Shown: positions 16,321 to 24,737 of the stretch, piece after piece | Position numbering within the stretch: position 1 is the first letter of the stretch | How the letters are laid out: each line of letters starts with the position of its first letter | Made by a program: the position numbers and the translations under genes | DNA from: Exiguobacterium aurantiacum DSM 6208 | GTDB lineage: Bacteria > Bacillota > Bacilli > Exiguobacteriales > Exiguobacteriaceae | NCBI RefSeq assembly: GCF_000702585.1 | Contig: NZ_JNIQ01000001.1 | Location: forward strand, 318,501-382,500 | Reading direction: 5' to 3' | DNA length: 64,000 nucleotides | Notes under the pieces: model-generated | What the model saw: only the letters and a program-made list of their open reading frames with translations | What the model was told of the DNA's origin: nothing | Databases searched by the model: none

Positions 16321-16656
16321 ATGTGGATTGTGATGAACAAGTTGGACGTAGAAAAAGGAAAAGTCGAAGCGGTCAAATCTCGATTCGAGACGACGAAAGG
16401 AATCGAGTCGATGGACGGGTTCATCCGTATGCAAGTGCTGACCGACACCTCGGACGAGACGAAAGATCAAGTCGTCATCATGACGACTTGGCGTGACGCT
16501 GCGAGCTTTGAGAACTGGCGTGACAGCGGCGCGTATAAACACGCCCATAAAAAACGGGACGACGGCACGTCTGACGTGAAGCCGATCGTCCTCGGGAATA
16601 CGGTCAGTCAATACGAGGTCGCCATCGAACACGGCGCCTCAACCAATCACGTATAA
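16321..16656 (+). CDS. Antibiotic-biosynthesis-monooxygenase-fold protein, heme-degrading type (HmoA/IsdG-like)
   Basis: The 111-residue protein has an ABM ferredoxin-like fold: MWIVMNKLDVEKGK at the start, the central TTWRDAASFENWRDSGAYKHAH with the tryptophan and histidine typical of IsdG/HmoA heme oxygenases, and a C-terminal strand. It probably opens heme to release iron, though ABM proteins also have other roles. The start follows GAAGGAGGAACGCAAT. The last 18 bp overlap the 3' end of the convergent CBS gene. Confidence 0.75.
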   Translation: MWIVMNKLDVEKGKVEAVKSRFETTKGIESMDGFIRMQVLTDTSDETKDQVVIMTTWRDAASFENWRDSGAYKHAHKKRDDGTSDVKPIVLGNTVSQYEVAIEHGASTNHV

Positions 16657-17340
16657 GATGTCTTGCGGTCGAATGATGCCGAGAAGCGGCTCATTCTCTT
16701 CGCCGGTTTTTGTGATGAGGAGGGCGTCGAGGCGCGCTCCTTCTTTCATGTTCACGAAATGGTGATGCGCTTCGATGACCGACGTATGTGCGGCGATGAA
16801 GCGATAGCGATGAATGTGCGGGTCGTGGTGTAGCACGTGGCTAACGAGTACCCCGTCGAGCGAGACAAGGGAGTCGTGTGCTGATTCGGCGAGCCAACTC
16901 GTCACGCCTTTTTTCGTCAACAACCCGAGCCACGATCCGTCGATGCTGTAAATCGGAAATTGTGAATAATTTTTATTACGGATTTCTTTTAGTACGTCTT
17001 GAAGCGGATCGTCGGCCCGAAACGTCGTCACGCGTTTTCGAAATAGCGGGACGACTTGCCGAGGGTGTAACAGTTCCCGCTCGACTTCTAGGATCAAGTC
17101 GACGATTGAGTCATGGGGCTCGGCGATGATGAAATCGGGTTCGCGCCGCTCGTGGACGATGGCATTACGCAACTGGCTCATCTGATGCAAATCTTCTTTA
17201 TAGCGCTCGATCACCGGGTTGTTCTTGGCGAGACGGTTGACCATGTTGCTGAAACTGAAATGTTTCCCGTCCCCGAGCTCCCGGCTCAAATAGTCTTCAA
17301 TCCGATGATACGAAGCGATGAATTCTTCGGCTCTGCTCAT
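16639..17340 (-). CDS. CBS-domain protein with HEPN-like N-terminal region
   Basis: The 233-residue protein has an all-helical N-terminal half (1-95) containing LRNAIVHERR, which matches the RX4H pattern of HEPN domains. It ends in a pair of CBS domains (about 100-165 and 170-233). HEPN domains are often RNases or oligomerisation modules; CBS pairs bind adenine nucleotides. The combination suggests a nucleotide-sensing regulator or nuclease. No partner is adjacent. The gene converges on, and overlaps, the heme-oxygenase-like gene, and is divergent from azlC. Confidence 0.7.
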   Translation of the reverse strand: MSRAEEFIASYHRIEDYLSRELGDGKHFSFSNMVNRLAKNNPVIERYKEDLHQMSQLRNAIVHERREPDFIIAEPHDSIVDLILEVERELLHPRQVVPLFRKRVTTFRADDPLQDVLKEIRNKNYSQFPIYSIDGSWLGLLTKKGVTSWLAESAHDSLVSLDGVLVSHVLHHDPHIHRYRFIAAHTSVIEAHHHFVNMKEGARLDALLITKTGEENEPLLGIIRPQDILYVIG

Positions 17341-17453
17341 AAGCTCACTCTCCTTATCGCCTTTCTATACCCGCTTTTTTCTCCATTCGAGCAGGATAAC
17401 ACCTCCTTACATCGAATGAATGAACATCCCAACTTCTGAAAGGAGGAAAGTCG

Positions 17454-18185
17454 ATGGCGACTTCAATCTATGAGACGGTACGCTTATCCAACAAAGAGGC
17501 TTTTCGTTCTGGCATGCGTGCCGGGATTCCCGTCGCGGTCGGCTATATTCCGATTGCGATTGCCTTTGGTCTTTTGGCAAAGTCGTTCGAGATGCCGAAC
17601 GCAATCACGCTCGCGATGTCACTCTTCATTTTCGCAGGAGCCAGTCAATTCATCGGCGTGCAATTGATCATGGCCGGCTCGATGTATTGGGAAATCGTAT
17701 TGACGACGTTCATTTTGAACTTGCGACATTTTCTCATGTCCGCCTCGCTATCCCAACGTCTCGAGACGACATCGAATCGCTTCCTCGCGGCGCTTGCCTT
17801 CGGGGTAACAGACGAGACGTTCAGTGTCGCCTCGACACGAAACGAGGCAACACGCGGCCATTTCGTCCTTGGACTGAATATGATCGCGTTTCTCGCTTGG
17901 AACGTCGGGACGTGGATCGGCGTGTTCCTCGCTTTCGGTTTACCGGCGACGATTCAGGCGAGCATGGGCATCGCCTTATACGCCATGTTCATCGGTCTGC
18001 TCGTTCCGTCACTCACACGAAAACCCGTCGTTGTCGTGGCTCTCCTCGCCGCATGGACACAAGGGTTTCTACATTGGGTTGTGATGCCCATCCTCCCACT
18101 TTCTTCCGGGTTGAGCATCATCATCGCGACGTTCGTCGCGGCAGGCGCCGGAGCACTTCTATATCGTGAGGAGGGGACAACGTGA
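17454..18185 (+). CDS. azlC: Branched-chain amino acid exporter, large subunit AzlC
   Basis: The 243-residue membrane protein has the AzlC signature region (AGIPVAVGYIPIAIAFGLLA, about 23-42), ASQFIGVQLI and LNLRHFLMSASL. With AzlD it exports branched-chain amino acids or related compounds. The start follows AAAGGAGGAAAG. Its stop overlaps the azlD start by 4 bp, so the two are translationally coupled. The upstream gap contains CATTCGA and TCGAATG 21 bp apart, a possible operator. Confidence 0.9.
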   Translation: MATSIYETVRLSNKEAFRSGMRAGIPVAVGYIPIAIAFGLLAKSFEMPNAITLAMSLFIFAGASQFIGVQLIMAGSMYWEIVLTTFILNLRHFLMSASLSQRLETTSNRFLAALAFGVTDETFSVASTRNEATRGHFVLGLNMIAFLAWNVGTWIGVFLAFGLPATIQASMGIALYAMFIGLLVPSLTRKPVVVVALLAAWTQGFLHWVVMPILPLSSGLSIIIATFVAAGAGALLYREEGTT

Positions 18186-18484
18186 TCAGCTTATTGCTAC
18201 TCGTCTTGGCGATGGCGGTCGTGACCTATATTCCGAGGCTCGTCCCGCTCCTATGGCTTAAAGAATTGAAGCTTCCCCCGCTCTTGAAGCGTTTCTTATT
18301 GTTCACGCCTTACGCGGTGCTTGCAAGCCTTATTTTCCCGGGAATATTGCATGCAACGAGCAACACGACTTCGGCCGTCGCCGGCGGTGTCGTCGCGGTC
18401 ACCCTCGCCTTATTGCGTATGAACCTCGTTCTCGTCGTTCTCGGCGGAATTGCCGGTGTGTACGTCATGGAAGCATTTCTTTGA
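18182..18484 (+). CDS. azlD: Branched-chain amino acid exporter, small subunit AzlD
   Basis: The 100-residue membrane protein begins at a GTG preceded by GAGGAGGGG. It contains VVTYIPRLVPLLWLKELKLP and four likely helices, as expected for AzlD. It pairs with AzlC, whose gene overlaps it. A terminator follows the stop. Confidence 0.9.
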   Translation: MISLLLLVLAMAVVTYIPRLVPLLWLKELKLPPLLKRFLLFTPYAVLASLIFPGILHATSNTTSAVAGGVVAVTLALLRMNLVLVVLGGIAGVYVMEAFL

Positions 18485-18487
18485 CGA

Positions 18488-18530
18488 ACAGGCCCGCTCC
18501 CGATTGAATCGGGGGCAGGCCTGTTTTTTC
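18488..18530 (+). terminator. Terminator of azlCD
   Basis: ACAGGCC and GGCCTGT close a two-part hairpin with an inner CCCGATT/AATCGGG stem, followed by T6. The convergent HD-GYP gene stop falls on its edge. Confidence 0.85.
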
Positions 18531-20007
18531 ACGCGGAAATCGCTTCACGTCGCAATTGAACGAACATGTCGACGAACGCCGCGTCCCATTGTGTTCCCCG
18601 TCCGCTTTCTAAAATCGATAACGCCTTGTCAGGCGGCATGCCTTGTCGATATGGACGGTCTGATGTCATCGCGTCATAGGCGTCGGCGATGGCCATGATG
18701 CGACCGAAGAGCGGAATCATTTCTCCCGCCAAGCCGTCCGGATACCCGCGCCCATCGATGCGTTCATGGTGCGAACGCACACCTGCCAAAATCGGTTGCA
18801 GCGAGTCCGGCAACGTGATTTGATTCAAGATGTGAATGCCGATTGTCGGATGTTGTTGAATTTGTGCGAACTCCTCGTCCGTCAATCTGTCTTCCTTCAA
18901 TAAAACGTCATCGCGGACACCGATTTTTCCGATGTCGTGAAGGAGCGCCGACTTACGAAGCAACTCAATTTGATGGGAAGGCAATCCGAGCGCCTTCGCC
19001 AACTCGACCGAGTACGCGGCAACGCGTTCCGAATGTCCGGCTGTGTAAGAGTCACGAGCGTCTAACGTCGCAGCAAATAAGACGAATAGGCTATTCAGCA
19101 ATTGTTCGTTCTCGGCCTCTCGGCGGGTCACGTTCTCGACCATGTGATTGAACCCGGTCACGAGCCGACCGAATTCGTCGGAATATGGGTTCGCGATTGG
19201 CTGGAGCGTGCCGGCATCGATGGCGGTGACCCCTTCGGTCAATGCGCCGAGCGGACGCTTAATACTGTCATACAGCAAAACGCTGCTGAATGTGGCCACA
19301 CAGACGATGACGACTAGGATGAGGGCGGCCCACACCCAATACGCATCAACCTGGTCGATGTTCGATAACTGCACGCCTGAGGCGAGCATGAACAACATGA
19401 TGGGGAACGTTCCGATGACGAGCATACTGAATAGCAATTTCGTTCGGACACTGAGCGAATGATACGTCGTGTGCAGCGGCTGCTCATTCAACTGTTCATT
19501 CTGTTTCTGTAAATGAAGAAGCATCGGTTCAACGGAACGATACGTTAAAAACAATTCGATCAGGGCATGAAGAATCGCGATCAATACGGCACCGAGGGCA
19601 GCAAGTCCGATCATCCGATACGGCAAGTCGACCCAACCTCGTTGAATGGCAACTACGGACAATGTCATCGCCGGAATCGATAGCCCGAACAAGTGGGGAC
19701 CCATAATCCGCTTGACCGTGAGCACCGGAAAACGACTCGTCTGATCAAACGCCTGCTGAAGCATCGCTCGACTCGGGACCTCGTTTAAACAGGCCGCACG
19801 GACCGGCGCCACATGTCTCCGATACATGGACAACTCCAGTGCCGCCATGATTGACCCTGACACGACCATGATGGAAAATAAAATCATCATTTCAGACGGG
19901 GACAACTCGAGCGTCTGAAAGATGAACAAACCACCAACCCCAAAAACAGCGATGCCTGACCCTAATACATAATTCAATAGCAATGTTCGTTGAAACGTTT
20001 TAAACAC
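18529..20007 (-). CDS. Membrane-bound HD-GYP domain phosphodiesterase
   Basis: The 492-residue protein has about six membrane segments in its first 270 residues and a HAMP-like linker. A C-terminal HD-GYP domain follows (about 300-490) with LLHDIGKIGVRDDVLLK, HHERIDGRGYPDGL and IADAYDAMTSDRPYR. HD-GYP enzymes hydrolyse cyclic-di-GMP. The start chosen is GTG after AGGAGAGG; an in-frame extension upstream overlaps the neighbouring operon's end and lacks a ribosome site. It may answer the diguanylate cyclases encoded near the right end. Confidence 0.88.
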   Translation of the reverse strand: MFKTFQRTLLLNYVLGSGIAVFGVGGLFIFQTLELSPSEMMILFSIMVVSGSIMAALELSMYRRHVAPVRAACLNEVPSRAMLQQAFDQTSRFPVLTVKRIMGPHLFGLSIPAMTLSVVAIQRGWVDLPYRMIGLAALGAVLIAILHALIELFLTYRSVEPMLLHLQKQNEQLNEQPLHTTYHSLSVRTKLLFSMLVIGTFPIMLFMLASGVQLSNIDQVDAYWVWAALILVVIVCVATFSSVLLYDSIKRPLGALTEGVTAIDAGTLQPIANPYSDEFGRLVTGFNHMVENVTRREAENEQLLNSLFVLFAATLDARDSYTAGHSERVAAYSVELAKALGLPSHQIELLRKSALLHDIGKIGVRDDVLLKEDRLTDEEFAQIQQHPTIGIHILNQITLPDSLQPILAGVRSHHERIDGRGYPDGLAGEMIPLFGRIMAIADAYDAMTSDRPYRQGMPPDKALSILESGRGTQWDAAFVDMFVQLRREAISA

Positions 20008-20088
20008 GAAACCCTCTCCTACCTCTGTCGACTGATTACCTATACTATCGACCGGTCGCCCCTCACTATTGATGCCATCACGAAAAAA

Positions 20089-20115
20089 AACAGGCCTCTC
20101 AGTGAGAGACCTGTT
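20089..20115 (-). terminator. Terminator of the CmpX-like gene
   Basis: ACAGG-CTCTC and GAGAG-CCTGT form an imperfect stem followed by T8 on the minus strand, just after the stop. Confidence 0.85.
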
Positions 20116-20125
20116 CAACGATTGA

Positions 20126-21907
20126 TTACGGACGGAGTGGTCCTTCATTATCGTCTAATGACCGGTTGTTTTCATCCGGCGTGATATTGTCATGGAACGG
20201 GTTCGGTTCTGGACCGTCTACGTTCGTTTGGTTCGGCATATTCGTCCGATCCGCTTCACGCTTCAACTCTTGTTTCGTTTGATTCGCTTCACGTTTCGAT
20301 TGATCCAAACCTTGTTTCGCCTCACGTTTTGCAGCTTCGGCTTCTTGATTCATTTGTGCTTTTTCTTGCTCGAGCCCTTCTTTCGAGACTTCTGTCTCAT
20401 CGATGCTCTTCTCAGCTTTCTTCAAGTAACGGGCCGCTGTTTCACGTCCACCGAGACCGAAGGCAAGGCCGAACGCAAGCGCGACTGCACCGAGGATGAG
20501 CAAGAATGCTGTGTTGACAATCATCGGCGCGATGCCGAGTTGGCTAATTGCCATGAAGAAGGCAATTCCGAGAATCGCATATTTTGCCACGTGACGGAGA
20601 ACGCTCGGTTGACCTGCTCCATCGACGAGCACACTGCCGACGAGACGTTCTGCCATATTGGCGAGCCAGAAACCGACGGCCAAGATAATGATGGCCGCGA
20701 TGACCATTGGCAAGTAAGCGAAGATTGCTGTCGCAAGTGACGCCATGAAGTCGAGGTTAGCGACTTGGAGCGCCTCAGAGACGAACAACAAGATTACGAT
20801 AATTTGAACGATCGTCCCAATCACTTGGGCGACCGACGTCGATGACGTAGAACGTCCACCGAAGCCCATCTTCTCAGCGAGCGAGTTGACGCCTAAGTTC
20901 TCAAGGAGTGAAACGACAACACCTTTGAGCCACTTGGCGACGAAGACACCGACGAGAATCAAGACGATGGCAACGATGATGTTTGGAATCATCGCCAAAA
21001 TGTTGTTAAGCATCGAAATCGCTGGATCTGAAATCCCGCGGATGTTCAACGCTTCAAGCGCTGAAATCGTGACCGGGATCATGATCAAGATGAACACGAT
21101 CGTGCCGACTGCTTTCGCAAGGCTCGACCCTTTGACGTAATCCGATAAGTGGAGCTTCTCGGCAAACTTGTTTAACCCTGCCGCCTCCAAGAACTTCGTC
21201 AAAATGTCACGTACGATCTTCGCCACGACGTAACCGATGGCAAAGATGAGAGCAGCCGCAACGAGTTTAGGAATGAAAGCAAGGAAGCTGTTCAACAAGT
21301 CTTCGAACGGTCCGCTGATTCCGCGTAATCCGAGGGCGTCAAGGACAGCCGGGAGCGCTAACAGCAAGACGAGGTAGAAGACGATGTTCGCGACCGTATC
21401 GACCCATTTCGTCTGATTGACGCTCGTCGACTCTTGTCCGGTCTTTTCCATCAATTTGTTCAAGTTGAGACGATGACCTGCCATTTGAATCGCTTTTTTC
21501 AACAATGTCGCGATAATCCAGGCTACGAGCAGAATAAGACCCGCTTTAACGACTCCTGTGATCAAACCAGAGAGTCCAGCATAGATTTGGCTGAACGGTT
21601 GTGTCACTGCAGGTACGTTCATAAATTCAAAGATGATTAAGAAGGCGAGGAGCAATACCCCAAAGAAGACGACTTTGCCGATAATCCGTTCAGGCGTCCA
21701 CCGCTTCTCCTCTCTTCCAGGTTTACCTGGCTCTCCTTCTTTTTTGACACCAACGCGTTCGTCAAGGCGAGCTTTACGGAGCGCCTTACGTGTCACGTTT
21801 TCCAGAACTTTCGCTAAGATAAAACCGACAACGAGGACTAGAAGTGCAAGTAAAAGATCTGGTAACCATGACATGAACGTGTTGAAATTGTATGTTGTAT
21901 TATCCAT
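20126..21907 (-). CDS. Mechanosensitive-channel-like protein with TM-helix repeats (CmpX type)
   Basis: The 593-residue protein has many membrane segments arranged as repeats. The pattern LLNSFLAFIPKLVAAALIFA recurs as LLNNILAMIPNIIVAIVLIL and again later, matching the conserved TM-helix repeat family of CmpX and MscS-related proteins. The last 110 residues are highly charged, predicted coiled coil (EKSIDETEVSKEGLEQEKA onward) followed by an acidic Asn/Pro-rich tail, probably cytoplasmic. A role in osmotic or cell-wall stress is likely. A good sigma-B-like promoter lies upstream. Confidence 0.82.
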   Translation of the reverse strand: MDNTTYNFNTFMSWLPDLLLALLVLVVGFILAKVLENVTRKALRKARLDERVGVKKEGEPGKPGREEKRWTPERIIGKVVFFGVLLLAFLIIFEFMNVPAVTQPFSQIYAGLSGLITGVVKAGLILLVAWIIATLLKKAIQMAGHRLNLNKLMEKTGQESTSVNQTKWVDTVANIVFYLVLLLALPAVLDALGLRGISGPFEDLLNSFLAFIPKLVAAALIFAIGYVVAKIVRDILTKFLEAAGLNKFAEKLHLSDYVKGSSLAKAVGTIVFILIMIPVTISALEALNIRGISDPAISMLNNILAMIPNIIVAIVLILVGVFVAKWLKGVVVSLLENLGVNSLAEKMGFGGRSTSSTSVAQVIGTIVQIIVILLFVSEALQVANLDFMASLATAIFAYLPMVIAAIIILAVGFWLANMAERLVGSVLVDGAGQPSVLRHVAKYAILGIAFFMAISQLGIAPMIVNTAFLLILGAVALAFGLAFGLGGRETAARYLKKAEKSIDETEVSKEGLEQEKAQMNQEAEAAKREAKQGLDQSKREANQTKQELKREADRTNMPNQTNVDGPEPNPFHDNITPDENNRSLDDNEGPLRP

Positions 21908-21965
21908 CCAACATCTTCCTCCTATCTTTTTTTTAAATTTTGGTTAACATTGACTCTCTGTATTA

Positions 21966-21991
21966 ATACCAACATTTCCAGACGCCTAAAC
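21966..21991 (-). promoter_or_regulatory. Candidate sigma-B-type promoter for the CmpX-like gene
   Basis: GTTTAG (21986-21991) and TGGTAT (21966-21971) on the minus strand are 14 bp apart, ten of twelve matches to the sigma-B consensus GTTTAA/GGGTAT. Confidence 0.5.
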
Positions 21992-22121
21992 CTTTCCTGT
22001 TTCATATAGCGCGATAAAGATTCAAGAATGATCGATTTTGTTTTCATTAGAAAGAAGACGTGTCTTTCCTAATCAAATGTGGTACGAATGAGTAGGAAAA
22101 TCTTTTTTAGGAGGAGTCAAA

Positions 22122-22535
22122 ATGAACATCGCCTTGATTGCCCATGACAAGAAGAAAGATGATTTGATTCAACTCGTGAAAACATACAGCCATATTTTGG
22201 AGCACCATCAACTGTTCGCGACCGGCACGACAGGAGCACGTGTCGCTGAGGCGACCGGCCTTTCGGTTCATTGTTTTAAGTCAGGACCACTCGGGGGTGA
22301 CCAAGAAATCGGGGCTGCCGTCGCGCGTGGAGAGATGGACATGATTCTCTTCTTCCGCGACCCGTTGACGGCCCAACCGCATGAACCTGACGTGAGTGCG
22401 CTCATGCGGCTTTGCGACGTCTATTCAATCCCTCTCGCCACGAACATGGGAGGAAGCGAGATTTTGATTCGCAGCATTGAACAAGGTGATTTCGAGGCGC
22501 GCCAGCTCCACCATAACGACGAACCGCCTCTATGA
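22122..22535 (+). CDS. mgsA: Methylglyoxal synthase
   Basis: The 137-residue protein begins [16 protein letters not shown] and contains the phosphate-binding [21 protein letters not shown] and [17 protein letters not shown], characteristic of MgsA. It converts dihydroxyacetone phosphate to methylglyoxal, a bypass of lower glycolysis. The ribosome site TAGGAGGAGTCAAA is strong. The stop lies about 30 bp before the next gene's probable start, so they may be co-transcribed. Confidence 0.95.
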   Translation: MNIALIAHDKKKDDLIQLVKTYSHILEHHQLFATGTTGARVAEATGLSVHCFKSGPLGGDQEIGAAVARGEMDMILFFRDPLTAQPHEPDVSALMRLCDVYSIPLATNMGGSEILIRSIEQGDFEARQLHHNDEPPL

Positions 22536-22566
22536 AACATATAATGAGAAGAAGAGAGGGATCATT

Positions 22567-23439
22567 CTGAAGCAACCAGTATTTAACGATCCGGCCCTCC
22601 AAGCCTATTATGATCAAGTCCGAACTCATTTGTTGGAGCTCGTCGATGACGAGGCAGAAGCAGAGCGGTTACTCGATAGCTTGGCCGGATACATCCATCA
22701 AGCCGAGAAGAACGGTCAATCACTTGAGGGGCTATTAAAACAGCACCCGAGCGAATACGCGGCATTTCTGGTCGAAAAACCATCCACAAATGAGGAGTTC
22801 AGACGGCGATACCATACGATCGTCGAACAATCCGATGAACTCAAACCTTACGAAAAGACACAAGTCACCCGCGAGTTCGATTGGGCGATCGACCGCTTGA
22901 ACGAGATGAAATTAAAGTTGCAAGATATCGAGATGCGCGACGTCTCATTCCTCGCTTACACGAAAATCGAGGCGATGAAATCATCGCGCCGTGCCTGGAA
23001 TCAGTTCGGATGGCTGCTCGGCATGATTCTCGCCTTCGCCTATGCGAACCTGTTGCTTGTCATGGACGATTTGTTCAGCTTGCGTCTCTTTACCGCCCCG
23101 ACCGCTATGTATGCGATCGACTACTTCGGGTTCGTGCTTCCGGTTCTGTTGACCGGGGCCGTCTTCGGTATGTTGACCCGCTTCCGTCACCAGTTTCAAA
23201 CGCTCGGGCGACGCGTCTTGTTCGCGCTCTTCATCGTGCTCGTCTATATCGGCTTCGTTATTTTGACCCAACCGTTGCTCATGGCGCTCGAATGGTCGTT
23301 TTTGATCCAATTGACCCCAATCTACGCGCTCGTCCTGCTCGGCATTAGCGGATTCATGGCGTCATGGACCCTCATCGAGTTCGTCTGGCGAAATACCCGT
23401 TGCCAGCTCGGCAATGACGACATCATCATCTACTATTAA
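22567..23439 (+). CDS. DUF1129-like membrane protein, probable CTG start
   Basis: The 290-residue product has a soluble helical N-terminal part (residues 1-135, including EAERLLDSLAGYIHQAEK) and four to five membrane segments in the second half. It resembles DUF1129-type membrane proteins, with low confidence. No ATG, GTG or TTG lies at a sensible place. GAGAGGG is followed after 6 bases by in-frame CTG at 22567, then KQPVFNDP. In-frame TTG or GTG codons further upstream fall inside mgsA without ribosome sites. A terminator follows. Confidence 0.7.
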   Translation: MKQPVFNDPALQAYYDQVRTHLLELVDDEAEAERLLDSLAGYIHQAEKNGQSLEGLLKQHPSEYAAFLVEKPSTNEEFRRRYHTIVEQSDELKPYEKTQVTREFDWAIDRLNEMKLKLQDIEMRDVSFLAYTKIEAMKSSRRAWNQFGWLLGMILAFAYANLLLVMDDLFSLRLFTAPTAMYAIDYFGFVLPVLLTGAVFGMLTRFRHQFQTLGRRVLFALFIVLVYIGFVILTQPLLMALEWSFLIQLTPIYALVLLGISGFMASWTLIEFVWRNTRCQLGNDDIIIYY

Positions 23440-23473
23440 AACGTCGCGCTTTCTCTCACGAGAAGGCGTTTTT
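23438..23473 (+). terminator. Terminator after the mgsA-membrane protein unit
   Basis: AAAACG and CGTTTT flank an inner CTTTCTC/GAGAA stem, with a T6 run ending at 23474. Confidence 0.7.
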
Positions 23474-23474
23474 T

Positions 23475-23500
23475 GTTTGAATCTAGCGAAGAACGGAAAT
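23475..23500 (+). promoter_or_regulatory. Candidate sigma-B-type promoter for the tandem YflT genes
   Basis: GTTTGA (23475-23480) and GGAAAT (23495-23500) are 14 bp apart, nine of twelve matches to the sigma-B consensus. The placement before general-stress-type genes supports it. Confidence 0.35.
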
Positions 23501-23557
23501 TACTAATAGCGTGACGCCAATTTGTAAAATACGACAACATAACGAAGGAGGCACAAT

Positions 23558-24073
23558 ATGTCTGACCGTAAAATCATCGGGCTGTTTGCAAGCGAGCAAG
23601 AAGTAATGGACAAAGTAGATGAGCTTCGAACGGCTGGGGAAGCCGAGAAGAACATGCACGTCGTTGCCAAGCGGGACGGGGAAATTTCCGCATTGCGCTA
23701 CCATACCGACGTCAACGCCGAAGCAGGGATTCGCGACGTGAACTGGCTTGACCGCGTCAAGTCGTTCCTTCATGGCAGCGACCGGATTCGCGACGAGTTA
23801 CGCAATATGGGGTTGAGCGACGCCGAGGCAGAAGAGTACTATACCGCGATCGACGCCGGCAAACTGCTGCTCTACGTCGACAAGCATTCCTACGATCGCT
23901 ATCCGAATATGTATAAAAAAGATAGTGAGCTCGACCATGAAAAAGGGGAAGAAGCAGACGGCATCGCATTTGACGCCAAACCGTTTAACGACCACGATGA
24001 AGAACCACGCGGTACGAAAGACGACCCGATTGTCCGCGGGCATTCCGGGCTAGAAGACCATCGCCGATTATAA
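23558..24073 (+). CDS. YflT-domain general stress protein (17M type), copy 1
   Basis: The 171-residue protein has an N-terminal YflT domain (about 1-110: IIGLFASEQEVMDKVDELR, NMHVVAKRDGEI, LLYVDKHSY) and an acidic, low-complexity tail. In Bacillus, general stress protein 17M of this family is sigma-B controlled; the biochemical role is unknown. The ribosome site is AAGGAGG. A paralogue follows 13 bp downstream, so this is a tandem duplication. Confidence 0.85.
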   Translation: MSDRKIIGLFASEQEVMDKVDELRTAGEAEKNMHVVAKRDGEISALRYHTDVNAEAGIRDVNWLDRVKSFLHGSDRIRDELRNMGLSDAEAEEYYTAIDAGKLLLYVDKHSYDRYPNMYKKDSELDHEKGEEADGIAFDAKPFNDHDEEPRGTKDDPIVRGHSGLEDHRRL

Positions 24074-24086
24074 GGAGGATCTACAC

Positions 24087-24698
24087 ATGAGTGAGAAACG
24101 ATTTATCAGCATGTTCGACACCCAACAGTCAGCCCTCGGCAAAGTCGAGGAACTGCGTGCCAAAGGATATAAGGATTCAGACATTTACGTCGTCGCCAAG
24201 CATGAGGATAACGTCTCGATTTTGCGTCGACAAACCGACGTCCACACAGAAGCGTCGCATGAGACGGGCTGGTTCGACAAAGTCCGCGCCTTCCTAAGCG
24301 GCCATGAGGATGTCCATAGCGGCCTTCGCAACATGGGATTCAGCGAAGAAGAAGTCAAACGCCACTATCGCGACGTCGAAGACGGAAAGATTCTGATTTA
24401 TGTCGATGAAGACTTTGAACGTCGCCACAATGAAGGACTGACGGTCGACTCGACGCCATACAATGACTCAAAGCATGACACGAGTCATCAAGGGCATCAC
24501 ACGGCGGACGGACTCGAGATCGATTCGAAACCGTTCAACGAATCGGTCGGAGACAATCCGAACCGAGCCGTTGATCCTGAACAAGACAAATTGGATGAAA
24601 AAGCGAAATTGAACGACAAAGAAGCGAAGCTCCGTGGTCTCGACGACCGGGCGCTTCGTAACGACTATGAAGACCCGGATAACATCCGTCGCTTCTAA
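24087..24698 (+). CDS. YflT-domain general stress protein, copy 2
   Basis: The 203-residue protein repeats the YflT domain of its neighbour (FISMFDTQQSALGKVEELR, DIYVVAKHEDNVSILRR, ILIYVDEDF) and has a longer charged tail rich in Asp, Asn and Lys (about 120-203). The shared element DSKPFN/DAKPFN occurs in both tails. The start follows AAGGAGGATCTACAC. It is the second gene of the pair and is followed by a strong terminator. Confidence 0.85.
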   Translation: MSEKRFISMFDTQQSALGKVEELRAKGYKDSDIYVVAKHEDNVSILRRQTDVHTEASHETGWFDKVRAFLSGHEDVHSGLRNMGFSEEEVKRHYRDVEDGKILIYVDEDFERRHNEGLTVDSTPYNDSKHDTSHQGHHTADGLEIDSKPFNESVGDNPNRAVDPEQDKLDEKAKLNDKEAKLRGLDDRALRNDYEDPDNIRRF

Positions 24699-24704
24699 CA
24701 AAGC

Positions 24705-24737
24705 AAGGAGCCTGACAACTGTCAGACTCCTTTTTTT
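24705..24737. terminator. Terminator between the YflT pair and the dehydrogenase gene
   Basis: AAGGAG-CTGAC and GTCAG-CTCCTT form a stem around an A-A-C-T loop with a T7 run. It serves the plus strand and touches the stop of the convergent gene. Confidence 0.85.

Noticed and set aside
20043-20148. N-terminal extension of the HD-GYP protein
   Set aside because: The extended frame overlaps the neighbouring gene's terminator and 3' end and has no ribosome site; the GTG at 20007 follows AGGAGAGG.
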